Origin: Tumebacillus permanentifrigoris
GTDB lineage: Bacteria; Bacillota; Bacilli; Tumebacillales; Tumebacillaceae
Assembly (NCBI RefSeq): GCF_003148565.1
Contig: NZ_QGGL01000001.1
Location: forward strand, 243,792 to 307,791
DNA length: 64,000 bases
Reading direction: 5' to 3'
A program made the position numbers and the translations under genes. The notes below the pieces were generated by a model, which was given only the letters and a program-made list of their open reading frames with translations, was not told the DNA's origin and did not search any database. Below are positions 8,760 to 17,460 of the stretch, piece by piece (position 1 is the stretch's first letter; the number at the start of each line of letters is the position of its first letter).

Positions 8760-9857
8760 ATGCGAATCGAGCAGATTTACACGCGTGAGGTAGGGCCACT
8801 TCCTACCAGATGGTCTGAGAGTCTTGTTCGTCGACTCAGCAATGATGTCTACAAATGGGTTCTCCTAACTGGACCGAACGGTAGTGGTAAATCAACTGTT
8901 CTAAAAATGATTGCGAATCTATGGATTCTTGCCGGTCAGTCGTTGGATCTTGGTCGCCCAAAAAAAAGTAACGCCCGCACCTGGTTACAACAATGGGGGG
9001 GCTGTGCAATCGTTGTTCGCGATCTCTTCCCAGACTATAAGGAACCGATTGGGATCGTATTTGGGGATCAACATCTTCTCGACGATCTAGAGGAGATGTA
9101 TCCTAACATCGAGTGGGTCGGCGAAACTGTTAGCAGAGGCCATTCCATCCAATATAAGTTAAATGAAGACCTTCGTCGCAAATGGCGACAAGAAAGACAG
9201 CGTCTTTTAGTCGGTGAAAAATCGACAACCGCCAATATGATTTACCTTGACTCTGAAGAGCGACGTTGGATCACCCCCCGCAAAAACGTTGGGGAAATTG
9301 TGGCTGATGATTCTCAAAACCGTTGGTTAACAACGTACCAAGTAACTGAGCATTGGAAAGGACAACTCGAATCCTCATTAATAAATCTAAAAATCATTGA
9401 CGAAAAGAAATATCGCAGAGCCTTGAATGACATCAATGGTTTCTTGATTGGAAAACGAATTGACCCTACCGTACACGAGGAGGATAACAATCGCCTTCGA
9501 GTCATCATTAACAACTCTGCACGATGGCACACGTTGGACGAGTTAAGTGCCGGAGAACATCAGTTGTTAATTCTCATCTTCATCATTAGCAGATGGTTAG
9601 AGACGGGCGGAGTTGTGCTTATCGATGAACCAGATTTGTACCTTCACCCCTCACAAGTATCTGGATTGTTAGGCTATCTAGAAACCCTTATTCAAAAGAG
9701 ACATGGCCAACTTATCCTCACTTCCCATCAAACAGATGTTTGGTCACGTTACAAAGCGATCGGAAAACGAATTATTCTTGGTGCCGAAATGAACCAAACA
9801 ACCTGGAGTGAAGACAAAGAGGAACGGCTGGAGGACACAGATGAGTGGCTGGACTGA
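8760..9857 (+). CDS. ABC-type AAA ATPase of a PARIS-like (AriA-like) defence pair
   Basis: This 365-residue ATPase resembles the SMC/RecF/OLD class found in phage-defence systems. Walker A GPNGSGKST is at residues 38-46, the ABC signature variant LSAGEHQ at 262-268, Walker B VVLIDEP at 285-291 followed by DLYLHPS, and the H-loop histidine at 323 (LTSHQTD). There are no membrane segments, so it is not a transporter. The middle region (about 120-240) is charged and probably forms the lid or coiled coil. ATG 8760 follows GGGAGAT. The gene overlaps the next by 17 bases, so the two are translated together. In PARIS, AriA senses the phage trigger and releases the AriB nuclease. It is shorter than the AriA proteins I know of, so assignment to PARIS rather than another ATPase-TOPRIM pair is inference. 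Confidence 0.8.
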   Translation: MRIEQIYTREVGPLPTRWSESLVRRLSNDVYKWVLLTGPNGSGKSTVLKMIANLWILAGQSLDLGRPKKSNARTWLQQWGGCAIVVRDLFPDYKEPIGIVFGDQHLLDDLEEMYPNIEWVGETVSRGHSIQYKLNEDLRRKWRQERQRLLVGEKSTTANMIYLDSEERRWITPRKNVGEIVADDSQNRWLTTYQVTEHWKGQLESSLINLKIIDEKKYRRALNDINGFLIGKRIDPTVHEEDNNRLRVIINNSARWHTLDELSAGEHQLLILIFIISRWLETGGVVLIDEPDLYLHPSQVSGLLGYLETLIQKRHGQLILTSHQTDVWSRYKAIGKRIILGAEMNQTTWSEDKEERLEDTDEWLD

Positions 9858-10668
9858 TCGGTTGCAGGAGATTCGCGAAAAAGAAATTGCGAACAAAAAC
9901 ATTCGGGTCCTCCTCGTAGAGGGAACCGACGATAAAGCTGCCTACTTGAATTTGCTCACTAAACAATTCGGGAATAACTGGTCAACAAAATGGGCAATTG
10001 CCCATGCAAATGGTAAAGGTCCTCTACTAAAAATGTTACGTGAAGAATCCAGTTGGGTTGGAATCGTTGACCATGATGAGTGGAATTCGATTGATATCCA
10101 ACACGCACGAGATACTCATTCAAACCTTTGTGTTCTACCTCGTTATTGTATGGAGAGCTATCTCATTGATCCCAGCGAGATCTGGAACGCCCTCACGACT
10201 GAAAACAGACAAACCATCACAAATCAAATAGGGGGATATAACGCCTTTGAGAAACTATTGATACTCGATCTTAAACAATGGGTTCGGCATGGAGTCTTAT
10301 GGTCAGAAATACAGCCGTTGCGAAGCGGTTTGAAGTCACTACTTTACCAAAAAGAAATCCTCGAATTTGAACATGCACAAGATGATGTATACATTCAAAA
10401 CAAATTACAAGAGTGGCATCAATATCTTGATCCCCAAACAATCTTTGCTCGTCTCGAAGCAAAATGGAGATTTGCAGACACCCAGTTATCACAACAAGAA
10501 CAACTTCACAAAGTCGTGCATGGGAAATGGTTTTGGAAGCGACACGTTCTGCAAGTTCTCCAACGCTTGCTCGGACAAGAAGACGAGGAAGAATACCGCA
10601 AACATCTTTGGTCTCGCCTAAACGTTCCTACCGACTGGAGCGACATATTATCCAAACTAGCCCCCTAA
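9841..10668 (+). CDS. DUF4435 TOPRIM-like protein (AriB-like effector)
   Basis: This 275-residue protein starts at ATG 9841 behind GGAGGA, inside the end of the ATPase gene. The in-frame ATG at 9808 lacks a ribosome binding site. The N-terminus has the TOPRIM glutamate motif LLVEGTDD (E27), then the acidic pair IVDHDEW (D77, D79), then the DUF4435-type stretch LPRYCMESYLIDPSEIW at about 99-115. TOPRIM folds of this kind are metal-dependent nucleases. In PARIS the DUF4435 partner AriB is the toxic nuclease, reported to act on host tRNA. The C-terminal half is helical and charged without a motif I recognise. The two genes form a closed cassette with a shared terminator and A+T-rich composition unlike the neighbours. 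OLD-type or other DUF4435 systems are alternatives. Confidence 0.78.
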   Translation: MSGWTDRLQEIREKEIANKNIRVLLVEGTDDKAAYLNLLTKQFGNNWSTKWAIAHANGKGPLLKMLREESSWVGIVDHDEWNSIDIQHARDTHSNLCVLPRYCMESYLIDPSEIWNALTTENRQTITNQIGGYNAFEKLLILDLKQWVRHGVLWSEIQPLRSGLKSLLYQKEILEFEHAQDDVYIQNKLQEWHQYLDPQTIFARLEAKWRFADTQLSQQEQLHKVVHGKWFWKRHVLQVLQRLLGQEDEEEYRKHLWSRLNVPTDWSDILSKLAP

Positions 10669-10676
10669 TGACCAAG

Positions 10677-10714
10677 AAAAAGGCACCTGACCGCTTAGCG
10701 GACAGGTGCCTTTT
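10677..10714. terminator. Bidirectional terminator between defence pair and XapX gene
   Basis: AAAAGGCACCTG and CAGGTGCCTTTT pair, with an inner CCGC/GCGG stem. The poly-A and poly-T flanks serve both converging genes. Confidence 0.88.
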
Positions 10715-10888
10715 CTATTGCCAAAATCCTTTTACCCAATCCACAACTTGCGCACCTAGCCAGATCCCGACGATGCCGAGAATCCCGGATAGCACGGGCG
10801 GTGCTGGGATCGGCAGACGGAACAGCGTGAAGACCACACCGACGATGACGCCGGTGACCAATGAGAGAATCCAGACTTTCAGATCCAT
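10715..10888 (-). CDS. XapX domain small membrane protein
   Basis: This 57-codon gene reads MDLKVWILSLVTGVIVGVVF..., then LFRLPIPAPPVLSGILGIVG, and ends DWVKGFWQ. The RLPIPAPP...GILGIVGIWLG pattern is typical of XapX domain proteins, which are short inner-membrane proteins of unknown role with two hydrophobic helices (about residues 5-23 and 31-50). The start ATG at 10888 follows an AAGGGGGCGAG ribosome binding site. The stop lies at the edge of the bidirectional terminator. It is a single-gene unit between the defence pair and the polyamine genes. Confidence 0.85.
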   Translation of the reverse strand: MDLKVWILSLVTGVIVGVVFTLFRLPIPAPPVLSGILGIVGIWLGAQVVDWVKGFWQ

Positions 10889-10941
10889 GATCTCGCCCCC
10901 TTTTCCAATACTTTAGGGTATGCCGCGTTTACATACGCCTA

Positions 10942-11367
10942 CTACAGTGGTTTGACGTCAATTTTCAATTCCATTCGGCTTTTGTCCCCGGCGAGTCGCA
11001 GGTTGTACAAGGCTTCTAGGCGCCCGCCCTTGGCGTTGATGTTGACGATCAGTTGCGAGGTACGGGTGACGAGGTCGAACGTGCCGTGCGGGGTCTTGTA
11101 GGTACCGACCTGCTCCTCGCCTTTGACCAGCGACTGTTTCATCACCGTCTCTCCTTGGCGGATCAGCGTGACGTGGCGTCCTTCGATGCGCAGGGTGGTC
11201 AACGTCTGCCCAAGCCCGCTGTCCTCCCCCTCGCGATAGGCGACATAGATCGCCTCGCCCTTTTCATACAGCGTCCCCGCCACCTGCGTGCGAAAGGTCA
11301 GACGCTCGCCGCTTTTGGCCCGCTGTTGGGACCAAACCGATACCTGCACTGGCACTTTCTCCGACAT
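10942..11367 (-). CDS. DUF1934 (YwiB-like) protein
   Basis: This 141-residue protein has the DUF1934 pattern: an N-terminal strand-rich half (VPVQVSVWSQQ...) and a second half with VGTYKTPHGTFDLVTRT and the final RMELKIDV. Proteins of this family are small, soluble, calycin-like beta-barrels of unknown function in Bacillota. I start it at ATG 11367 (MSEKVPVQV) because GGAGAG lies nine bases upstream; an upstream in-frame start at 11391 has no such signal. It lies downstream of speB on the same strand, but a terminator at 11390-11425 separates it. Confidence 0.8.
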   Translation of the reverse strand: MSEKVPVQVSVWSQQRAKSGERLTFRTQVAGTLYEKGEAIYVAYREGEDSGLGQTLTTLRIEGRHVTLIRQGETVMKQSLVKGEEQVGTYKTPHGTFDLVTRTSQLIVNINAKGGRLEALYNLRLAGDKSRMELKIDVKPL

Positions 11368-11389
11368 GACCCATCTCTCCTTCGTGAGC

Positions 11390-11425
11390 AAAAAGCAACT
11401 CCAGAGTTCCCTGGAGTTGCTTTTT
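11390..11425 (-). terminator. Terminator after speB
   Basis: AAAAAGCAACTCCAG pairs with CTGGAGTTGCTTTTT around a short loop. It ends the speE-speB unit. Confidence 0.88.
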
Positions 11426-11439
11426 CCATTCCAACCTGT

Positions 11440-12333
11440 TTATTTCTTCTGCGGTGCCAGAGCGAGCAACACTTCGCGCACGATCTTGGAACCGAGGATC
11501 TGCGTCTGCTCCGCCGGGTCGTACACCGGTGCGATCTCGACGAGGTCGAAACCGACGATGTTCAGCCCTGCATCGCGCATCAGGTACAACGACTTGAACA
11601 GCTCTCTTGCCGTGATGCCGCCCGCATCGAGCGTACCGGTGCCCGGCGCTTCCGCCGGGTCGACCACGTCGATGTCGATCGTCAGGTAGATCGGGCGGCC
11701 TTTGAGCTCCTCGATGCAGCCCTTGAGCGGCTCGTACACATCGAACGGGTAGAAGTTCGTGTTCTCGCGCGCCCAGTGGAATTCCTCGCGGGTGCCGGAA
11801 CGGATGCCGAACTGGTAGACGTTTTTCGGGCCGACGATGTCGCAGGCCTTGCGCAGAACCGACGCATGCGAGTACGGCTCGCCTTCGTAGTTCTCGCGCA
11901 GGTCGGCGTGTGCGTCAAACTGCACGACGACGAGGTCCGGGTATTTTTCGTGGAAGGCGCGCACCGGGCCCCACGTCACGAGGTGTTCGCCACCGAGACC
12001 GATCGGGAACTTGCCATCGTCGAGCAGGCCTTTGACATAGTCGTAGATCTGGTCGACCGACTTCGCCGGGTTGCCGAACGTCAGCGGGATGTCACCAGCG
12101 TCGTAGTAGGAGACGTCCTCCAGATGCTTGTCCAAGTACGGGGAGTACTCTTCGAGCAGGATCGATACTTCGCGGACGCGCTGCGGGCCGAGACGGGTGC
12201 CGGCGCGGAACGAGACCGTCCAGTCCATCGGCATACCGTAGATCACGGAGTCCGCTTCTTCGTAGTTCGAGGTCGCGCCGATGAACTCGCGGCCGCTGTA
12301 TGCCGGGTCGTGTTTCATGCGGTGGATGCTCAT
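11440..12333 (-). CDS. speB: Agmatinase / agmatine ureohydrolase
   Basis: This 297-residue enzyme hydrolyses agmatine to putrescine and urea in the cytoplasm, the step that feeds spermidine synthase. Ureohydrolase metal-binding motifs are clear: GLGGEHLVTW, QFDAHADLR and TIDIDVVDPAEAPGTGTLDAGG, which supply the binuclear manganese ligands. The length fits the Bacillus SpeB. The ATG at 12333 begins one base after the speE stop codon, the classic speE-speB pair with translational coupling. Confidence 0.95.
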   Translation of the reverse strand: MSIHRMKHDPAYSGREFIGATSNYEEADSVIYGMPMDWTVSFRAGTRLGPQRVREVSILLEEYSPYLDKHLEDVSYYDAGDIPLTFGNPAKSVDQIYDYVKGLLDDGKFPIGLGGEHLVTWGPVRAFHEKYPDLVVVQFDAHADLRENYEGEPYSHASVLRKACDIVGPKNVYQFGIRSGTREEFHWARENTNFYPFDVYEPLKGCIEELKGRPIYLTIDIDVVDPAEAPGTGTLDAGGITARELFKSLYLMRDAGLNIVGFDLVEIAPVYDPAEQTQILGSKIVREVLLALAPQKK

Positions 12334-12334
12334 G

Positions 12335-13165
12335 TTATTTCAACAGCTCCCCGACGAATTTCGGCAAGGTGAAGACCGTTTTGTGCATCGCTTTGTGGTA
12401 GTACTTCGTGCCTTCCGGTTCGATCAGTTTCGCTTCGTCCACTTCCAGCGGATCGTACTTCTTGGAACCCATCGTCCACGACCACAGGCCGGACGGGTAG
12501 GTCGGGATCGACGCGGAGTAGTAGCGTGTGATCGGGAAGATCGACGCGATGTCCTTGTACACGCGGGTGATCAGCTCGGAGTTGAACCACGGGGATTCGG
12601 ATTGAGCGACCATGATGCCATCGTCTTTCAGCGCTTCAAAAATGCCTTGGTAGAAATCGCGTGCGAACAGACCCACTGCCGGACCGACCGGTTCGGTGGA
12701 GTCGACGAGGATGACGTCGAACGAGTTTTTGTTGTCATGGATGTATTTGATCCCGTCCACAACTTGTACGTCTACGCGCGGGTCGTCGAGCTTGCCCGCG
12801 ATCTCCGGCAGGTATTCCTTGGAGAGTTCGATGACGCGACCGTCGATTTCCGCCAGCACTGCGGTTTCAACAGACGGGTATTTGAGCATCTCACGGATCG
12901 CACCGCCGTCACCGCCGCCAACGACGAGGACGCGCTTCGGGTTCGCATGGGTGTTCATCGCGAGGTGGGTGATCATCTCGTGGTAGACGAACTCGTCCTT
13001 GTCGGTGGTCATGACCATGCCGTCGAGCACGAGCATCTTGCCCCATTGCTTGGTTTCGATCAGGTCGATGCGTTGGAATTCAGATTGCTCGGTGTGAATC
13101 GTGTTCTCGATCTTCGCAGTGATGCCATAATTCTCGGTTTGTTTCTCGGTATACCAGAGTTCCAT
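12335..13165 (-). CDS. speE: Spermidine synthase
   Basis: This 276-residue aminopropyltransferase makes spermidine from putrescine and decarboxylated S-adenosylmethionine. The Rossmann-fold SAM motif [16 protein letters not shown] and the catalytic DSTEPVGPA segment are present, as are the YxE and TYPSGLW elements of the family. Length equals that of B. subtilis SpeE. Start ATG 13165 follows AAGGAGG. An extended -10 promoter (TGGTATAAT, TATAAT at 13234-13239 on the minus strand) lies upstream. It is the first gene of the speE-speB operon. Confidence 0.95.
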   Translation of the reverse strand: MELWYTEKQTENYGITAKIENTIHTEQSEFQRIDLIETKQWGKMLVLDGMVMTTDKDEFVYHEMITHLAMNTHANPKRVLVVGGGDGGAIREMLKYPSVETAVLAEIDGRVIELSKEYLPEIAGKLDDPRVDVQVVDGIKYIHDNKNSFDVILVDSTEPVGPAVGLFARDFYQGIFEALKDDGIMVAQSESPWFNSELITRVYKDIASIFPITRYYSASIPTYPSGLWSWTMGSKKYDPLEVDEAKLIEPEGTKYYHKAMHKTVFTLPKFVGELLK

Positions 13166-13233
13166 TGGGTGGTACCTCCTTGGTGTATGTATGTCAACTT
13201 ACAGGTCGATGCTGTTTTTTGCAGACGGTACGT

Positions 13234-13263
13234 ATTATACCAAACCTACTGGAAAAATAAACA
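13234..13263 (-). promoter_or_regulatory. Extended -10 promoter of speE-speB
   Basis: On the minus strand TGGTATAAT gives an extended -10, with TATAAT occupying 13239 down to 13234. The -35 region (TGTTTA near 13263-13258) is weak, as is usual for extended -10 promoters. Confidence 0.6.
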
Positions 13264-13336
13264 GCTTTTTTTGTATGATTTCCTCTCAACAGGATCATAC
13301 TGGCAGATTAAGAATACCTATCGGGAGGGGCAGCTT

Positions 13337-15439
13337 ATGAAAACTCCGAACTTTGAAGAGTTGGAAGACAACGTAGAGACCGGCAGACCTCTGCGCGCGC
13401 CCCGTCGCAAGGGCTCGTCGATGTGGTTTTGGAAGGCCTTCGTGATCTTCCTGATGTCCACGATCGGGTTCGGGGCTTTCTTCTACTTATACTTGCGCTA
13501 TGCTGAACTTCCGCCTAACGAAATTGCCAATCCATCCGCCGTGGTCGCAAGCGATGGCACCATGCTGACCAACCTCGTCAAAGGTGACGACACGCACCGC
13601 ATCAAGATCCCGCTCGCCGACATGCCCCAGAACTTGATCGAAGCTACGATCGATGTCGAGGATCAGCACTTCTACCAACACAGCGGCATCAACCCAGCTG
13701 GCATCGCCCGCGCACTCTGGGTCGACCTCAAGTCTGGACAAGTCGTGGAGGGCGGCTCCACGATCACACAACAGCTCGCCAAAAACCTGTTCCTCACCCA
13801 AGATCAGACGATCTCCCGCAAACTGCGCGAGGCGATGCTGACGATCCAATTGGAAATGAACTACTCCAAAGACGAGATCCTCGAACAGTATCTAAACGTG
13901 ATCTACTACGGACACGGTGCCTACGGGGTCGAGATGGCCGCCAAGTCCTACTTCAACAAGGACGCCCAAGACCTCAACCTCGCGGAAGCTGCCCTGCTCG
14001 CCGGACTGCCCAAGGGGCCGAGCATCTACGACCCCTATCTCGACTTCAACCAAGCCAAGGAACGCCAGCGCATCGTGCTCGACCTGATGGCGACCGAAGG
14101 CCACATCACCCCTGCCGAAGCAGATCGCGCATTTCAGGAGAAGCTCGAACTCGCCCCGCAAAAGATGCCGTCGGGCAAGGCACCGTACTTTACAGACTTC
14201 GTGTCCTACCAGTTAAAAACCACCTACGGCATCTCCGACGGCGAACTCTATCGCGGTGGGCTGAAGATCGAGACCACACTCGATTCGAACCTGCAAGCCG
14301 CCGCTGAACAAGCGGTGCAGGAGCAATTGAAAAAACTCCCGGCCACGGCGAAAAACATGCAGGTCTCGCTGGTCGCGATGGACCCGAATACCGGGGCGAT
14401 CAAAGCGATGGTCGGCGGACGGGACTACAAGCAGAGTTCGTTCAACCGTGCGCTCGCCAAGCGTCAACCGGGCTCCGCATTCAAGCCGGTCGTCTACTTG
14501 ACCGCCCTCATGAACAACTACACCCCCGCCACCCGGATCAAAAGTGAACAGACGACGTTCACCTACAAAAACGACCAAGGCGAGGAAAAAACCTACGACG
14601 TACACAACTACGGCGATCACTACCTCAACAACTACATCGCGTTTCGAGATGCGATCGCCCGCTCCGACAATGTATTTGCCGTGACGACCGTGATGGACAT
14701 CGGCCCCGAGAAAGTCATCAACACCGCCAAAGCGCTCGGGCTCACCGGCGACATGAAGCCCTACCCGTCGCTGGCACTCGGCGTGTTTCCCGAATCACCC
14801 CTGGAGATGGTCAAAGCCTACGCCCCGCTCGCCAACGGCGGCTACAGCGTCGAGCCGCACGTCGTGCAACAGATCGAGGATGCCGCCTACAACAAAATCA
14901 CCGCGTTCGAGGAGCAAAAAAACGCGATCCTCGACCCGGGCGTCACGTTCATCCTCACCGACATGATGAAATCGGTGTATACGTCCCCGAGCGGCACTGG
15001 CTTCCGCGTCCACGAGATGTTCAACCGCCCGGCGGCTGGCAAGACCGGGACGACCGACACCGATGCGTGGATGATCGGCTACACCCCCGACTTGGTGACC
15101 GCCGTGTGGGTTGGTTATGACAAAGACCAACTGCTCTCCCCGACGGAGTCCTATGTTGCAGCCCCGATCTGGGCGCAGTTCATGCAGGCCGCACACGCGG
15201 GCCTCCCCGTGCGCGACTTCACGCCCCCCTCCAACGTGTCTGAGCTGTACATCGACCCAGACAGCGGACAATTGGCGACCGAAAACTGCCCGACCCAGCA
15301 ACGCGAATACTTCCTCGCAGGCTCCGAACCAACCCAGTGGTGTGAGGAACACCCCTCCGTCACAGGCACGGTCAAAAACATCGGCACCAAAACGGAAGGC
15401 GGCCTCAAATCCTTCTGGAACTGGGTCACAGGCAACTGA
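13337..15439 (+). CDS. Class A penicillin-binding protein (PBP1A family)
   Basis: This 700-residue bifunctional murein synthase starts at ATG 13337, a short distance after GGGAGGGG. A basic cytoplasmic tail (1-28) and one membrane helix (about 30-52) precede the GT51 transglycosylase domain, with E108 in VEDQHFYQHSG and GGSTITQQLAKN. The transpeptidase domain has S380xxK (SAFK), S443DN and K569TG. All catalytic motifs of both domains are present. The C-terminus (from about 640) has a short cysteine-containing tail rather than a PASTA domain. It polymerises and crosslinks peptidoglycan at the outer face of the membrane. It is transcribed divergently from speE. Confidence 0.95.
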   Translation: MKTPNFEELEDNVETGRPLRAPRRKGSSMWFWKAFVIFLMSTIGFGAFFYLYLRYAELPPNEIANPSAVVASDGTMLTNLVKGDDTHRIKIPLADMPQNLIEATIDVEDQHFYQHSGINPAGIARALWVDLKSGQVVEGGSTITQQLAKNLFLTQDQTISRKLREAMLTIQLEMNYSKDEILEQYLNVIYYGHGAYGVEMAAKSYFNKDAQDLNLAEAALLAGLPKGPSIYDPYLDFNQAKERQRIVLDLMATEGHITPAEADRAFQEKLELAPQKMPSGKAPYFTDFVSYQLKTTYGISDGELYRGGLKIETTLDSNLQAAAEQAVQEQLKKLPATAKNMQVSLVAMDPNTGAIKAMVGGRDYKQSSFNRALAKRQPGSAFKPVVYLTALMNNYTPATRIKSEQTTFTYKNDQGEEKTYDVHNYGDHYLNNYIAFRDAIARSDNVFAVTTVMDIGPEKVINTAKALGLTGDMKPYPSLALGVFPESPLEMVKAYAPLANGGYSVEPHVVQQIEDAAYNKITAFEEQKNAILDPGVTFILTDMMKSVYTSPSGTGFRVHEMFNRPAAGKTGTTDTDAWMIGYTPDLVTAVWVGYDKDQLLSPTESYVAAPIWAQFMQAAHAGLPVRDFTPPSNVSELYIDPDSGQLATENCPTQQREYFLAGSEPTQWCEEHPSVTGTVKNIGTKTEGGLKSFWNWVTGN

Positions 15440-15456
15440 ATAGGGTGGAGGAAACA

Positions 15457-15484
15457 GGCGGGTCTCATGAAGACCCGCCGTTTG
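15457..15484 (+). terminator. Terminator after PBP gene
   Basis: GGCGGGTCT and AGACCCGCC form a stem with a TCATG-type loop. The T run is short (GTTTG). Confidence 0.7.
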
Positions 15485-15485
15485 C

Positions 15486-15514
15486 TTGACGCTAGAATTA
15501 TGCGAATGTATTGT
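15486..15514 (+). promoter_or_regulatory. Promoter of aspartate aminotransferase gene
   Basis: TTGACG (15486-15491) and TATTGT (15509-15514) are 17 bp apart, about 35 bases ahead of the gene. Confidence 0.55.
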
Positions 15515-15548
15515 TAGAAGTAGATAAAGGGCATGGAGGGAAACGAAT

Positions 15549-16733
15549 ATGGCTTTTGGATTGTCTGACCGGGTGAAAAACATCGCACCGTCCCCGACGC
15601 TGTCGATTGATACCAAGACCAAAGCGATGATCGCAGACGGTCTGGATGTCATCAACTTGAGCGTTGGTGAGCCTGACTTTGGGACACCGGACATCGCGTG
15701 TGCTGCAGGGAAAGTAGCGATCGACCAGCAATTCACCAAGTATACGGCGGTACCGGGCATCGTGGAACTGCGCAAAAAGATCGCCGATCAATTGGCGACG
15801 AAGGGTCTGCGCTACACCGCAGACGACATCCTCGTCTCCTCCGGCGCCAAGCACTCGCTCTACAACGCCTTCATGGCGCTGTGCAACCCCGGCGACGAAG
15901 TGATTCTCCCGGCTCCCTACTGGGTGTCCTACCCGGAGATGGTGCGCCTCGCAGAGGCCGTTCCCGTCATGATCCCGACGGACGAATCGACCAACTTCAA
16001 GATCACACCGGCCCAACTGGAAGCGGCGATCACGCCGAAAACCAAAGTGCTGCTGCTCAACTCGCCAAGCAATCCGACGGGCAGCGTCTACACGCCTGCG
16101 GAATTGCAAGCGCTGGCGGACGTGGTTCGCAAGCATGAGTTCTACGTGATCTCCGACGAGATCTACGACCAACTCGTCTATGGCGTGGAGCAGATCTCGA
16201 TCGCAAGTCTCGGTGAAGACATCCAACGGCGGACGATCGTGATCAACGGCTTCTCCAAGTCATACTCGATGACCGGCTGGCGTGTCGGCTATCTCGCAGC
16301 CGACCGTGCGATTGTCAAAGCGATGACCTCCTTCCAGAGCCATACCACGGCGAATCCGGCTTCGATTTCGCAAAAAGCGGCGGTCGCCGCCCTCGACCAC
16401 CGCGACGAAGCGATGGTGCCGGAGTTCATCTGGCGCCGCGACTACGTGCTCAACCGCCTGAGCCAGATGCCATACATCACCTGTGCAACTCCGACCGGTG
16501 CCTTCTACGTGTTCCCGAACTGCTCGGCTACCTTTGGCAAGACCTACCAGAACCATCCCGTCCAGAACTGCGACGATTTCGCCAGCTTGTTGCTGGAGCA
16601 CGCCAACATCTCGCTCGTTCCGGGCTCTGGCTTCGGTGCCCCGAACAACTTCCGCATCTCCTACGCCACGTCGCGCGAGAACCTCGCGAAGGCGATGGAT
16701 CGTCTGGAAGCGTTCCTGAACGAACTCGTCTAA
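15549..16733 (+). CDS. aspB: Aspartate aminotransferase, class I (PLP-dependent)
   Basis: This 394-residue fold-type I aminotransferase is of the Bacillus AspB kind (subgroup 1b). The PLP lysine is K237 in NGFSKSYSMTGWRVGY. NSPSNPTGSVY gives the cofactor/substrate asparagine region, and ISDEIYDQLVY carries the aspartate that pairs with the pyridine nitrogen. The C-terminal RISYATSREN has the arginine that binds the substrate carboxylate. It interconverts aspartate plus 2-oxoglutarate and oxaloacetate plus glutamate. ATG 15549 follows GGAGG. It is a single-gene unit with its own promoter and terminator. A related aromatic or prephenate-type specificity cannot be excluded from sequence. Confidence 0.92.
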   Translation: MAFGLSDRVKNIAPSPTLSIDTKTKAMIADGLDVINLSVGEPDFGTPDIACAAGKVAIDQQFTKYTAVPGIVELRKKIADQLATKGLRYTADDILVSSGAKHSLYNAFMALCNPGDEVILPAPYWVSYPEMVRLAEAVPVMIPTDESTNFKITPAQLEAAITPKTKVLLLNSPSNPTGSVYTPAELQALADVVRKHEFYVISDEIYDQLVYGVEQISIASLGEDIQRRTIVINGFSKSYSMTGWRVGYLAADRAIVKAMTSFQSHTTANPASISQKAAVAALDHRDEAMVPEFIWRRDYVLNRLSQMPYITCATPTGAFYVFPNCSATFGKTYQNHPVQNCDDFASLLLEHANISLVPGSGFGAPNNFRISYATSRENLAKAMDRLEAFLNELV

Positions 16734-16774
16734 AAAGCCGCTTGTGACTCCCCGGAGTCACAAGCGGCTTTTTT
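16732..16774. terminator. Bidirectional terminator between aspB and lipoprotein gene
   Basis: AAAAAGCCGCTTGTGACTCC pairs perfectly with GGAGTCACAAGCGGCTTTTT. It serves two converging genes. Confidence 0.92.
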
Positions 16775-16782
16775 CCTACCCA

Positions 16783-17250
16783 CTAATCCATCATCTGATC
16801 GATCTTCCACAGCCCGTCTTTTTGCTTCACGAGGTGGAACTTTTTCTTGTACGAGACTTTCATCTCGTGGAGGTCGCCGTGTTCGCGGATGCCATCGACC
16901 GTCCAATCCGCGTAGACCGTGAAATCGGTCGTGCCATCCTTCACCATGTCCAGTTGGTTAAACGTGATCTGTTTGACGGAGTGCCGCTCATTGAGCATCA
17001 GCCGCTGCTGCATCACCTTGGTCTGCTGATCAAACTGCTGACTCAACAACGGGTCGGTGAGCCCTGCAGACAGCAGGTCTTTTAACTCTGTCGTCGTGTT
17101 CGCTTGCCACGCATCATAGATCGCGTGCTGCGCTTTCTTGAAGGCCTCGAACTTCTGCTCCGTGGTTTCCTTGGGCTCCCCACAACCGATCAGTCCCAAA
17201 GCCATCAGCAAGAGCAACACCAAGACCCCATACGACCGCTTGTTCCGCAT
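16783..17250 (-). CDS. Small lipoprotein, NTF2-like or hypothetical
   Basis: This 155-residue protein has a lipoprotein signal: MRNKRSYGVLVLLLLMALGL then lipobox LIGC. The remainder is soluble, with a helical first part (TTEQKFEAFKKAQHAIYDAW) and a strand-rich second part ending YKKKFHLVKQKDGLWKIDQMMD. The closing 'W-x-I' pattern is reminiscent of NTF2-like or DUF4440-type ligand-binding domains, but the family is not certain. ATG 17250 follows GGGAGGGG. A longer in-frame start at 17298 lacks a ribosome binding site. It would be anchored on the outer face of the membrane. Confidence 0.75.
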   Translation of the reverse strand: MRNKRSYGVLVLLLLMALGLIGCGEPKETTEQKFEAFKKAQHAIYDAWQANTTTELKDLLSAGLTDPLLSQQFDQQTKVMQQRLMLNERHSVKQITFNQLDMVKDGTTDFTVYADWTVDGIREHGDLHEMKVSYKKKFHLVKQKDGLWKIDQMMD

Positions 17251-17373
17251 GCTTTCCCCTCCCTTTTTTCCTTCCATTATACCGACAAAAAGTTCCATCC
17301 GAATAGATCAAATACTCCAATAATAATATTTAATAATCTTAAATTAAAAATATCACCTACTTCAAACTATTTG

Positions 17374-17402
17374 TTGACTTTTCGGATTTCGCGGATTATA
17401 TT
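17374..17402 (+). promoter_or_regulatory. SigA-type promoter of the M6 protease gene
   Basis: TTGACT (17374-17379) and TATATT (17397-17402) have 17-bp spacing. Confidence 0.7.
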
Positions 17403-17460
17403 TTAGATAGATTCGACAATTCTGATTGTAGGGTTGTCGAGAAAAAGGGGAGGTTATGCA

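Noticed and set aside
11053-12372. Plus-strand frame of 439 codons across DUF1934 and speB
   Set aside because: It is the shadow of the agmatinase gene, which has full metal-binding motifs on the minus strand. It also crosses a terminator and has Arg/Asp/Val-rich composition.
12281-13336. In-frame 5' extension of the penicillin-binding protein
   Set aside because: It runs antisense through spermidine synthase and the intergenic promoter. The true start at 13337 has GGGAGGGG and is followed by the expected cytoplasmic tail and membrane helix.
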